Source: Coriobacteriia bacterium (GTDB lineage Bacteria; Actinomycetota; Coriobacteriia; Coriobacteriales; Atopobiaceae). Taken from it: DNA of 64,000 nt. The DNA lies in contig JAUMVN010000001.1 in the NCBI GenBank assembly GCA_030530145.1, positions 186,001 through 250,000 of the forward strand. The letters run 5' to 3'. The notes below the pieces were generated by a model. It saw only the letters and a program-made list of their open reading frames with translations, did no database searches and was not told where the DNA came from. Shown piece by piece: positions 52,610 through 59,875 of this stretch. Numbering within the stretch: the first letter of the stretch is position 1; each line of letters opens with the position of its first letter. The translations under genes and the position numbers were made by a program.

Positions 52610-53767
52610 ATGGACCAGAAGCTCGTGAAGGCTGCGAAGGATTACGCGCGCGAGGCACACGAGGAGGAGCTCGAGCTGCTGCGGACGCTGGCGCGCATCC
52701 CGGCGCCGACGGGGAGCGAGGAGCGGCGCGCGGCGTTCGTCGAGCGCTGGCTGCTCGAGCAGGGCGCGTCGCGCGAGCAGGTCGCGGTCGACGCGGCCGG
52801 TAACGTCGTCCTCACCCTGGCGGGCGCCGACCGCTCGCGCTGCTCGGTCTTTTCGGCGCACATGGACGTGGTGGCCAACGACGAGGACGAGCTCCCCTTC
52901 CGCGAGGACGCGAAGCGCATGTATGCCCCTGGCGTGGGCGACGACACGGCGAACCTGGTCGGGCTGCTCATGGCAGCGAAATGGCTCCTTGCGCAGAAAC
53001 CGCGGCTCAAGCACGACGTCTTGATCGTGGCGAACACCTGCGAAGAAGGGCTCGGCAACCTCGCGGGCACCAAAGCGCTTGTTGCAAGCCTTGGTGTAAG
53101 CGGCAAAGCCATCGCCGACTTCACGTCGTTCGACCTGTACCTGGGGCAGCACATAGTGAGCGCCGTGGGGTCGCACCGCTGGCGCGCGACGTGCCGCTGC
53201 GAGGGCGGCCACTCGTGGGAGGACGCGGGCGCCCCGAGCGCGATCGAGGCCGTGAGCCGTGTCATCTGCGGCCTCTACGACCTGCCGCTCCCCGACGGCG
53301 CCAAGACCAGCGTGAACGCAGGCTGCGTGCGCGGCGGCACGACCGTGAACGCCATCGCCTCCGAGGCCGAGGCGCTGCTCGAGTACCGCTCGGCGAGCCA
53401 TGAGAACCTCGCCTTCATGCGCGGGCGCTTCGAGGCCATGGTCGAGGGCCTGCGCGGGCATGGGGTCGAGATCGAGCTTGAGCTCATCGGCGAGAGACCC
53501 GCGAGCCCCGCGGCAGACCCGAAGGGGCAAAAAGCGCTCGTCGCGGCGGGCGACGCCGCCATCCGGGAGGCCGCCGGCACCGAGCCGGCCCACCAGCAGT
53601 CCTCGACCGACGCGAACGTGCCCCTCTCGCTGGGCGTGCGCGCCCACACCATGGGCGCCGTCGCCGGCGCGCTTCTCCACACCCGCGACGAGTGGGTCGA
53701 GAAATCGAGCTTGGAGCCCGGACTTGCGCTTATCCTCGCCCACATACTGGATTTGGCCGGCGAGTAG
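52610..53767 (+). CDS. M20 family metallopeptidase (PepT-like)
   Basis: Cytoplasmic zinc aminopeptidase or carboxypeptidase, 385 residues. Metal ligands in FSAHMDVV (His, Asp), VGDDTANLVG (bridging Asp), CEEGLGN (catalytic Glu pair) and STDANVPLS (Asp). A dimerisation domain lies in the middle (RATCRCEGGHSWEDAG to EALLEYRSAS). Most like tripeptidase-type members; the exact peptide is not shown. ATG 52610 with AAGGGGACG upstream. Followed by a repeat array. Confidence 0.9.
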   Translation: MDQKLVKAAKDYAREAHEEELELLRTLARIPAPTGSEERRAAFVERWLLEQGASREQVAVDAAGNVVLTLAGADRSRCSVFSAHMDVVANDEDELPFREDAKRMYAPGVGDDTANLVGLLMAAKWLLAQKPRLKHDVLIVANTCEEGLGNLAGTKALVASLGVSGKAIADFTSFDLYLGQHIVSAVGSHRWRATCRCEGGHSWEDAGAPSAIEAVSRVICGLYDLPLPDGAKTSVNAGCVRGGTTVNAIASEAEALLEYRSASHENLAFMRGRFEAMVEGLRGHGVEIELELIGERPASPAADPKGQKALVAAGDAAIREAAGTEPAHQQSSTDANVPLSLGVRAHTMGAVAGALLHTRDEWVEKSSLEPGLALILAHILDLAGE

Positions 53768-53810
53768 GCCGCCCGAGGAGCCCTTGTGCACGTGCACCCT
53801 GGCCGAGCCT

Positions 53811-54130
53811 TGGTACTCGGCCGGTTCCGCGAGCGCGCTGGCCCTGTCCGCTTCGAAAACGGACCGAGTACCGATCGCGGTGCGCCGCCGGCTCGCATCC
53901 CGTGGTATTCGGTGCTTTTTTCGCGCACGCACCCGAGGCAAATTGGTTCTCGGCCGATTCCGCGAGCGCGCCGCACCCGGCCCGCGTCGAAAACCAGCCG
54001 AGTACCGATCGCGGTGCGCCGCAGGCCCGCCATCAGTGGTATTCGGCGCCATTTCCGCGCACCCAAGGCGGAAATTTGGTACCCGGCAGATTTCCCGCGC
54101 ACGCACCCGAGACGAATTGGTACTCGGTCG
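53811..54130. repeat. 41-bp-period repeat array, family 3 (TGGTAYTCGG units)
   Basis: Forward cores TGGTACTCGG or near variants start at 53811, 53903, 53944, 54037, 54077 and 54118; reverse cores (CCGAGTACC) lie at 53864 and 53998. Close steps are 41, 40 and 41 bp, and a larger unit of about 133 bp (forward-reverse-forward) is duplicated. Shared flanks include TTCCGCGAGCGCGC and CGCGCACGCACCCGAG. It fills the gap between the M20 gene and the converging small gene. Open frames cross it in several phases but look like repeat translations, not proteins. Confidence 0.88.
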
Positions 54131-54208
54131 ATTCCACAAGCAGCCCAACCGGCACGCCGCGATCAACCCCTGCCGGCCCAGTCCCCGCGCCCAGCAACGG
54201 CCCGCCGC

Positions 54209-54234
54209 CTAAAGAAAAAGGAGCCCTCGGCTCC
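54209..54234 (-). terminator. Intrinsic terminator of the 72-residue gene
   Basis: On the minus strand GGAGCC-GAG-GGCTCC is followed by TTTTTCTTT, a textbook stem and T-run just past the stop of the small gene. Confidence 0.88.
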
Positions 54235-54244
54235 CCGTCCCTGC

Positions 54245-54463
54245 CTATGCGCTGTACTTGACCACGATGCCCGCATCGGAATGGTTCATGGCGTGGGACT
54301 CGAACCATTCGTGGACCTCGCGGAAAAGCCAGGCGGGGCTGTCGGCGAAGAACTCACGCTCGTGGTTATCAAAGATTGCACGATAGTTTCCGCCGACCAA
54401 CCAGCCGTTGCGGCACGCGTTATAGACCTTACGCTGGGAATCGTTGAGCTTCCAAAGAGACAT
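54245..54463 (-). CDS. Small hypothetical protein
   Basis: 72 residues, aromatic-rich (six Trp/Tyr in the first 40: LWKLNDSQRKVYNACRNG, FFADSPAWLFREVHEWFE). No membrane span, signal or cysteine motif. A good ribosome site (GAAAGGAAAC) and a textbook terminator support expression. Not recognised. It diverges from the LysR gene with a 145-bp gap, so it could be a LysR target. Confidence 0.65.
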   Translation of the reverse strand: MSLWKLNDSQRKVYNACRNGWLVGGNYRAIFDNHEREFFADSPAWLFREVHEWFESHAMNHSDAGIVVKYSA

Positions 54464-54608
54464 GGTGTTTCCTTTCGTCGTTCGTTGTTTGTCGGGGATA
54501 GAATACCGTCAAAACTGCCGCGGCAAACGTAAAACGTTTGAATGTGCATGTCCTGTGTTCGGCGATATAATCTATGTATATCGTTTGCTACTCAATAAGG
54601 ATTTCGCT

Positions 54609-55478
54609 ATGAATCTGAAGCAGCTCGAGTACTTCATCGCCATCGCCGAGGAGCACCAGATCACCGCGGCGGCGCGCAGGCTCCACATCTCGCAGCCACC
54701 TCTCTCCTACGAGCTCGCCAAGCTGGAGAAGGAGCTCGGCGTGCAGCTCGTCGTCCGCGGGCCCCGGAGCGTCTCGCTCACCGAGGCCGGCAAGGTGCTC
54801 TACGAGCGCGCGACCCGGCTCGTGGCCCTCGCCCGCGCGACGGAGCGCGAGGTCGCGAACGTCGGATCGGGGGCCGGCGGCACGATCACGCTCGGCGTCG
54901 ACCCGAGCTGCGCGGGCCTCATGCCGGCCGACCGCCTCCTCGACCTGCGCCGCCGCTTTCCCAACGTCGAGTTCGAGGTCAGGGAGTCGGCGACCCCCGG
55001 CGTGATGGACCTTCTGGACGGAAGCATCGCGGACATCGGCGTGGTGAGGACGCCCTTCAAGTCCGACGGCCTGCGTTGCCGCTTCGCCGCGGCGGAGCCC
55101 CTCGTCGCCGTGATGCCGCCGAGCATGGAGGTCGGCACAGAGGCCGCCTGCACGGTCGACGACCTCTTCGGGACCCCCCTCATCGTCAATCGGCGCCTCT
55201 TGCCGGAGGTGGAGAAGGCCTTCGAGATCACGGGAGGCGAGCTGCGCGTGGCCATCACCGTCGACGACCCCCGCACGGCCGCGCTCTGGGCGCGCGAGGG
55301 CATGGGCGTCGCGCTCGTGCCGCGTTCGCTTATCCGCGTGACGGACACCGGCGAGCAGTTCATAAAGACGGTCGAGAGCCGCGAGCTCGAGACGCGCCCG
55401 GCCGTCATCTGGAAGGCCCAGCACGCCCCGTCCGACCTCTTCCGCACCGTCGTCGCCCTTCTCGGCGACCTCTCCTAG
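54609..55478 (+). CDS. LysR-family transcriptional regulator
   Basis: 289 residues. N-terminal winged helix-turn-helix (LKQLEYFIAIAEEHQITAAA, then RRLHISQPPLSYELAKLEKE), followed by the two-lobe effector domain (TITLGVDPSCAGLMPADRLL onward). The effector is unknown. An in-frame TTG far upstream is ignored; ATG 54609 follows AAGGA. A TATAAT lies at about 54566-54571. The divergent small gene at 54463 is the natural first target to test. Confidence 0.93.
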   Translation: MNLKQLEYFIAIAEEHQITAAARRLHISQPPLSYELAKLEKELGVQLVVRGPRSVSLTEAGKVLYERATRLVALARATEREVANVGSGAGGTITLGVDPSCAGLMPADRLLDLRRRFPNVEFEVRESATPGVMDLLDGSIADIGVVRTPFKSDGLRCRFAAAEPLVAVMPPSMEVGTEAACTVDDLFGTPLIVNRRLLPEVEKAFEITGGELRVAITVDDPRTAALWAREGMGVALVPRSLIRVTDTGEQFIKTVESRELETRPAVIWKAQHAPSDLFRTVVALLGDLS

Positions 55479-55488
55479 GCAACGCCCG

Positions 55489-55500
55489 CCCCGGCCACAA
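55489..55500. repeat. Left 12-bp direct repeat flanking the accessory island
   Basis: CCCCGGCCACAA occurs here, just after the LysR stop, and again exactly at 58943-58954 next to tatA. The copies bracket the whole lower-GC island. They could be a target duplication or att core, or a chance repeat in GC-rich DNA. Confidence 0.4.
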
Positions 55501-55610
55501 GGTCAAGATCGTCGGTTCATGTGGTAGAGCCGCTCACAGTTCGTCCCACTGGGAAGGGTTGCCACATGTTGGGGACATTTCCCCGGTCCCTATTTCAAGG
55601 AGGCCGATGG

Positions 55611-55650
55611 ATGGCTGACCTCAGCATCCTCTTCGACGAGTCGGGCAAGA
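55611..55650 (+). pseudogene. 5' remnant of a DUF3800-type gene
   Basis: A good ribosome site (AAGGAGG, 7 nt upstream) leads to ATG and the peptide MADLSILFDESGKT, which matches the opening of DUF3800 proteins (metal-binding DESG). After that the frame loses all resemblance and ends within 156 bp, inside the 3' end of the converging gene. It looks like a gene cut off by insertion of, or recombination with, the neighbouring island. Confidence 0.45.
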
Positions 55651-55686
55651 CCTGTATCAAGCATCACTCATCTCGTCCAGAACGGC

Positions 55687-56901
55687 TCAATCGATGTGCC
55701 CGAGCGCGCGAGCCTCGTCATACCACCTTACGACGGAATCCGAGTACCTTTGCCCAATGTCCATAACAGCCTCTTCCAATGGAACACCGCGCAGGCACAG
55801 CGCAATCGCTCTCTCCCTCCTCTGCTTACTAGCAGATGTTTTGTGCGAACTGCAGCAATACTCGACCCTGTCCTTTTCTCCGCGCGTAATGATTGGGGTG
55901 CCACAGTACGGGCACAACGCCACGCGACCGGAAAGCACAGCCTCCTCAACCGCCTGAACCAGGTCGTCCTGCCAACGCGTAAAGCTGAAACTCTCGCTTA
56001 CAAGACCGAAGCCGTTCTCCAGCGAAAAGGTCCCACCGTCAATCTCGTCGGGCAGGTCGGCATAGAGATGCTTAAAGCATGATTCGTCATCCCACCTGCA
56101 AACCCCCAATACAGGAGCGACGATCAGCCCACACGCGAGCCTCTCGACAATTTCCTCGTCCATTCCCTCCTTGTCGTAGGAGACAAACATCGGGTCTTCG
56201 TCTCCCCCATAATAAAAACGGAACCCGAGAACACCCAGCTCCTCGTCCGCCGCACTGCAATAATCCTTCTTCCTGTCCCCCAGGTCGCAAGCAAAACAGC
56301 AATTGTTCTCGCACAGCTCATAGGGGCCGTATTCCGACGCAGGCCAATATTTAGTGTTAAAACGTAGAAATCCGATCTCGGCTCCCCTACGGAACGGCTC
56401 GGCGACCCTACCAAAAAACCAATCCCGGACCTCCTCATCCTCGAGATACTCGCCGGGATCGACAGCTTCAAACATGTCTTCCGGAGCCCGTGTCTTACCG
56501 AGAGCGACCGCAGCAAGCGTCAAAAGGCATCTAAAATCCTCTGCGTAGCTCAACAGCTCAGGCACCCAAACCTCGTGCGGCTCCTCAGACCCAAGGAGAT
56601 CGGACCTGGTCAGCTCGTCAAGAAAGTCTATCTCAAGGTCTTTGTCGACCCAGGTGTTGAGATGTCCCCAGAGAGGTTCGTACCAGTAGTTGTCCCCACC
56701 GGGCAAGCCAATACCGGAAAGCGGATCAATCTCTCTCCTAGCGAGCCGGTTACCAACTCCAGGCCCTTTAAGGAATCCGATAAGACCCTTCCATGACCTG
56801 ACCGTCATGAGCCTATTAAGCAGGGCGTCGACGCCCATCTCAGACAATTCTTGAGAGGGCACGTAAGCGGCCACATGCTCGTTGAGGGCAACAAGCTTCA
56901 T
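55687..56901 (-). CDS. Uncharacterised protein with C-terminal zinc-finger-like motif
   Basis: 404 residues, acidic, cytoplasmic. The middle has a Cys cluster (ENNCCFACDLGDRKKDYCS). The C-terminal 70 residues carry CPYCGTP and YCCSSHKTSASKQRRERAIA, which recalls the CGNR-type or recombinase zinc ribbon, then a helical end. No enzyme motif recognised. Its GC is visibly lower than the core genes around it. Start at 56901 after AAGGAG. It diverges from the HTH gene across a symmetrical operator, so the HTH protein may regulate it. Confidence 0.7.
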   Translation of the reverse strand: MKLVALNEHVAAYVPSQELSEMGVDALLNRLMTVRSWKGLIGFLKGPGVGNRLARREIDPLSGIGLPGGDNYWYEPLWGHLNTWVDKDLEIDFLDELTRSDLLGSEEPHEVWVPELLSYAEDFRCLLTLAAVALGKTRAPEDMFEAVDPGEYLEDEEVRDWFFGRVAEPFRRGAEIGFLRFNTKYWPASEYGPYELCENNCCFACDLGDRKKDYCSAADEELGVLGFRFYYGGDEDPMFVSYDKEGMDEEIVERLACGLIVAPVLGVCRWDDESCFKHLYADLPDEIDGGTFSLENGFGLVSESFSFTRWQDDLVQAVEEAVLSGRVALCPYCGTPIITRGEKDRVEYCCSSHKTSASKQRRERAIALCLRGVPLEEAVMDIGQRYSDSVVRWYDEARALGHID

Positions 56902-56919
56902 TATTAACGCTCCTTCATC

Positions 56920-56947
56920 GTTTACGGTAAATCTACCGTAGGTAAAC
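56920..56947. promoter_or_regulatory. Double palindromic operator between divergent island genes
   Basis: GTTTAC (56920-56925) and GTAAAC (56942-56947) enclose a second dyad, TACGGTA (56923-56929) and TACCGTA (56934-56940). The element sits 19 bp before the 404-residue gene and about 75 bp before the HTH gene, the usual place for a self-regulating HTH repressor. Confidence 0.65.
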
Positions 56948-57022
56948 GTCTTCCGTCAAATCGTAAGCAGATAATGGCTTTTGTCGCGACACGACCGACA
57001 CACGAAAGACAAGGAGCCTCAA

Positions 57023-57241
57023 ATGGCCTTTGACCCTGCATTACTGGCAAAGAGACGCGCAGCGCTCGGCCTTACAGCAGCTGAGCTCGCACGGCGCGCC
57101 GGCATCAATCGCAGCATAATCAGCGGGATCGAACATGGGCGCCTCACGCCCTACCCGAGCCAGATTCGCAGAATCAAAGCCGTTCTCGACACCTCGCCAA
57201 CAAGCGGTAAGAACACAGCGCTTTCATTGAGAGCCACCTGA
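57023..57241 (+). CDS. XRE-family helix-turn-helix protein
   Basis: 72 residues, almost all one HTH_3 domain (LLAKRRAALGLTAAELARRA, GINRSIISGIEHGRLTPYPS). AAGGAG 6 nt before ATG 57023; an upstream in-frame start is not needed. Its TGA overlaps the next ATG (TGATG). Likely repressor of the island, acting at the palindromes 56920-56947. Confidence 0.88.
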   Translation: MAFDPALLAKRRAALGLTAAELARRAGINRSIISGIEHGRLTPYPSQIRRIKAVLDTSPTSGKNTALSLRAT

Positions 57242-57924
57242 TGAGCACCCGCAAGGGTCGCCCGACCCATGCCCGCGATGTCTTTCATGCATTCCTTATC
57301 GAGGGGGCCTCGTTCTCAGAGGAGTGGGAGATGCCTCGCCTCGCCCCCGTGCCAAACGGAATTCTTCCACCAAGCGAACTCGTTGCCTTTTCACGCGCAC
57401 AGGAGGAGAAGCTGCCAGGAGCCGGTAGGACTGTCCACTTCTTCGAGGACGACTTCCGATTCGAGCGCATCTGGAACGAACCCAAGAAGTACCTCGCCCG
57501 GCTGCTCGAATTCGACAGCATCATCATGCCCGACTTCAGCACGTGCATCGATTTTCCAAAGCCGCTCAAGATGTGGGAGGCATATCGCAACCTCTCGCTC
57601 GCCTCATGGCTGCAGCGCCAGGGCGCAATCGTATACCCCAACGCACGTCACCAGCCGGGCTGCGATTGGCTGATTGAGTCGCTACCGCGTCAAAGCGTCA
57701 TAGCCGTGTGCGGAAGATGCCTCATACAGAACGTCGAGGAGCGCAGACGATTCGTCCGAGACTTGAGAACCACCATTGACATGCTCGAGCCAAGCGGAAT
57801 CGTCTATTACGGCTCAGACTCGCACAACGTCCTCGACTACCCACGAGCACTCGGAATCAAGCTATGGACCTACCCCGCCGATCGCAAAGGCGGCTTAAGA
57901 GAGGACAGTGATGGGAACCGGTAA
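57241..57924 (+). CDS. DUF4417 domain protein
   Basis: 227 residues. The C-terminal two thirds match DUF4417 as I know it: the conserved block IIMPDFSTCIDFPKPLKMWE, AYRNLSLASWLQRQGAIVYP, then PRQSVIAVCGRCL and PSGIVYYGSDSH. The family is common on phages, plasmids and islands; its function is unknown. Translationally coupled to the HTH gene and overlapping the next gene by 14 bp. Confidence 0.82.
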   Translation: MSTRKGRPTHARDVFHAFLIEGASFSEEWEMPRLAPVPNGILPPSELVAFSRAQEEKLPGAGRTVHFFEDDFRFERIWNEPKKYLARLLEFDSIIMPDFSTCIDFPKPLKMWEAYRNLSLASWLQRQGAIVYPNARHQPGCDWLIESLPRQSVIAVCGRCLIQNVEERRRFVRDLRTTIDMLEPSGIVYYGSDSHNVLDYPRALGIKLWTYPADRKGGLREDSDGNR

Positions 57925-58345
57925 CAGCGGGTACGAAATCTCGGGAACAGCGGGGGCGGCCGATGCCGGCTACACCGGAGGAACGCGTTCGCACCACTCG
58001 ATGGCCGACAACAAGGGAGCACTTACGTCGAAATACCCAATCACCAACGGATACTTCGGTTCAAAGGGCTCAACGAGCAATGTGCGGCGCATCGAGTCAG
58101 ACAACCCAATCTCCACTGCAGCAGATTTCTATGGAAAGGCTGCAAAGGGCGGAATCGAAAAACCTATGCCAAACGGCAAAGGAGTCATGACATGCCTCTC
58201 CGATGGCACCATCATTACAATGAGGCGCATAAGCAGCAGCGATGGATCACCTGCCGTCGACATCAACATAAGCAAGAGCAACGACCCGGCCGGCATCAAG
58301 CGGCAAAAAATCCACTTCCTAAGGAGGCGTAATGAAGGTGACTGA
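57911..58345 (+). CDS. Small toxin-domain-like protein
   Basis: 144 residues. The N-terminal 60 are Gly/Ser/Ala-rich and likely flexible. The C-terminal part (GVMTCLSDGTIITMRRISSS, DGSPAVDINISKSNDPAGIK, RQKIHFLRRR) resembles, from memory, small C-terminal domains at the ends of polymorphic toxins or phage head proteins; I cannot confirm a family. Basic C-terminus suits nucleic-acid binding. ATG 57911 with AGAGGA upstream. It overlaps the next gene by 14 bp, as toxin and immunity genes often do. Confidence 0.7.
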   Translation: MGTGNSGYEISGTAGAADAGYTGGTRSHHSMADNKGALTSKYPITNGYFGSKGSTSNVRRIESDNPISTAADFYGKAAKGGIEKPMPNGKGVMTCLSDGTIITMRRISSSDGSPAVDINISKSNDPAGIKRQKIHFLRRRNEGD

Positions 58346-58901
58346 CAACAAGCTCGTTGCCAAGGACAAAGAACTTCTTGCCACCCTCATAGGCTCCGAG
58401 CTTGAATTTCTCATCAGCGATAAGATCTCTTCCGTGCGCCCCATGTCCTTCGGCATCGTGGGCATATGCGTCGGCGGCCGCACCTTCGCTCTGCGAGCAG
58501 ACATTGGGCCCGGAGAGCCCTTCGGGGAGCCGGATGACGTCGTCCAGCTCTCGTTCCGAGAAGAGGAGCGAAACTCGATCCGGCCCATCTGCATAGGCAC
58601 GCAGCAGGCAGAATACCGAATCGGACGAAACATCAAGGGCATCGTCGTCTACGAGGACACAATCGAGCGCTTAGCTTACAACAAAGTCGTGAGCCGCTAT
58701 ATCTCCACCGCCGCCATCGCATTTCTGCTCGAGGGCACGGAGCTCGTCTTCGAGAATCAGGGCTGGCTCGACGAAGTCATCGACATTCACCGAGGTCCAG
58801 GGGCGTCGCACAAGGTAAGACCCCCTGAAGCCCCCATCGAGGACGACGACCCCGAGGATTTCAGGGTTTTGAGAGAGGCCATATCGCTCGGTAAGAAGTG
58901 A
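58332..58901 (+). CDS. Uncharacterised protein, possible partner/immunity protein
   Basis: 189 residues, mixed alpha/beta with an acidic C-terminus (APIEDDDPEDFRVLREAIS). No signal or membrane span. Start at 58332 with AAGGAGG inside the end of the toxin-like gene, so expression is coupled. The role as an immunity partner rests on position and charge only. It is followed by a strong terminator. Confidence 0.7.
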   Translation: MKVTDNKLVAKDKELLATLIGSELEFLISDKISSVRPMSFGIVGICVGGRTFALRADIGPGEPFGEPDDVVQLSFREEERNSIRPICIGTQQAEYRIGRNIKGIVVYEDTIERLAYNKVVSRYISTAAIAFLLEGTELVFENQGWLDEVIDIHRGPGASHKVRPPEAPIEDDDPEDFRVLREAISLGKK

Positions 58902-58942
58902 GCATACGAAATGAGCTTCCAGCCGTTGCGCAGAGAAACTGT

Positions 58943-58954
58943 CCCCGGCCACAA
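58943..58954. repeat. Right 12-bp direct repeat flanking the accessory island
   Basis: Exact second copy of the 12-mer at 55489-55500, 42 bp after the last island gene and before the terminator shared with tatA. Confidence 0.4.
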
Positions 58955-58969
58955 CCGCCGCGACGCAAA

Positions 58970-59001
58970 GAAGCCCCGACCATGCCGGCCGGGGCTTCTT
59001 C
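58970..59001. terminator. Bidirectional intrinsic terminator
   Basis: GAAGCCCCG (58970-58978) pairs exactly with CGGGGCTTC (58990-58998). T-rich tails follow on both strands (TTCGG on plus; TTTGCG on minus). It ends the island operon and the tatA transcript. Confidence 0.8.
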
Positions 59002-59034
59002 GGGGAAGAGGAGCATCGAATGGGATGGGGCGCG

Positions 59035-59271
59035 CTACTCCGCGTCCACGTCGTCGGGGTCGACGGCGACGGCCTCGGACACCGTCTCGTGCGCGTGGGC
59101 GCCGGCGGAAGCGGGTGCGGGCTCACCGCCGTCACCCTCCATGCCCTCGCGGAAGTTCTTGACCGTCTTTCCGATCGAGCTGCCGAGCTTCGGCAGGTTC
59201 TTCGGGCCGAAGATGACGAGGCAGACGGCGAGGATAACGGCGAGCTCGGGAACACCAAGACCAAGGATCAT
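59035..59271 (-). CDS. tatA: Sec-independent translocase subunit TatA
   Basis: 78 residues. One N-terminal membrane span (LGVPELAVILAVCLVIFG), the hinge FGPKNLPKLG, and an amphipathic helix (SSIGKTVKNFREGME), then an acidic tail. Forms the Tat pore with TatC, which is not in the window. Start at the ATG 59271, 8 nt after AAAGGTGG, not at the GTG 59283. The Tat-type signal on the P1 peptidase at 11.4 kb is a candidate cargo. Confidence 0.93.
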   Translation of the reverse strand: MILGLGVPELAVILAVCLVIFGPKNLPKLGSSIGKTVKNFREGMEGDGGEPAPASAGAHAHETVSEAVAVDPDDVDAE

Positions 59272-59380
59272 TTGTAAGACCACCTTTCGGGACGTGCGAC
59301 GCGTCTATCGTAGGCCGCCTATATCCATAGGTCTAATACATGTTTTAAGCCTTCCCATACACACTCTGTATCGCACTTGG

Positions 59381-59416
59381 CAAGAAGAACGGGCGGCCGG
59401 CAACCACCGAGCGCCC
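59381..59416 (-). terminator. Terminator of the paaK-ACT unit
   Basis: Minus-strand stem with GGGCG...TCGG against CCGG...CGCCC (59407-59416 with 59391-59400), then GTTCTTCTTG. It lies 31 bp after the ACT gene stop. Confidence 0.6.
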
Positions 59417-59446
59417 GCGCACAGAACGAGCCGCTCTTCTCCCCCG

Positions 59447-59872
59447 CTAGAGGTCGGACTGCTTGAGCGCCTTGAAGCCCTTGGCCTCGAGCGTCCAGAC
59501 GGCCTTCGCGGCCGCCGCGGCATCGGCCACCTTGAGCGCGAAGACCGCCGCGTCGTCGCTGTGGCTGAAGCAGTAGCAGTACTCGATATTCACGTCGAGG
59601 TCGTCCAAGGCCTCGAAGAGCTCGGCCAGGCCGCCCGGCCGGTCGGGCACGGCCACAGCCGCCACCTTGACGACCTTCGCGCGGTAGCCCGCCTCGCCGA
59701 GCGCGCGCACGGCCCCCTCGGGGTCGCCGCACACGATGCGCGCCAGGCCGTACTCCTCGGAGTCGGCGAGCGAGAGCGCCGTCATGTTGATGCCGGCGTC
59801 GGCGAGCGTGCGCGCCACGGAGGCGACGCGGCCCTTCTTGTTCTCGAGAAAAACGGTGATCTGGTCGATCAT
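59447..59872 (-). CDS. Tandem ACT domain protein
   Basis: 141 residues made of two ACT domains (VFLENKKGRVASVARTLADA and VPDRPGGLAELFEALDDLDV), the type found next to PaaK ligases and indolepyruvate oxidoreductases. Probably binds an aromatic amino acid or keto acid and adjusts the ligase. Starts 3 bp after the paaK stop. Confidence 0.9.
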   Translation of the reverse strand: MIDQITVFLENKKGRVASVARTLADAGINMTALSLADSEEYGLARIVCGDPEGAVRALGEAGYRAKVVKVAAVAVPDRPGGLAELFEALDDLDVNIEYCYCFSHSDDAAVFALKVADAAAAAKAVWTLEAKGFKALKQSDL

Positions 59873-59875
59873 GGC

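Noticed and set aside
53275-54212. Proteins spanning the 53.8-54.2 kb region in several frames
   Set aside because: Each is just the translation of the 41/133-bp repeats (recurring ARTRG- or TEYRSRCAAG-type peptides) joined to the shadow of the M20 gene.
55515-55560. A tRNA-like piece (GTGGTAGAGC and GTTCGTCCC)
   Set aside because: Lacks acceptor stem, anticodon arm and proper spacing; only D- and T-arm-like words match by chance.
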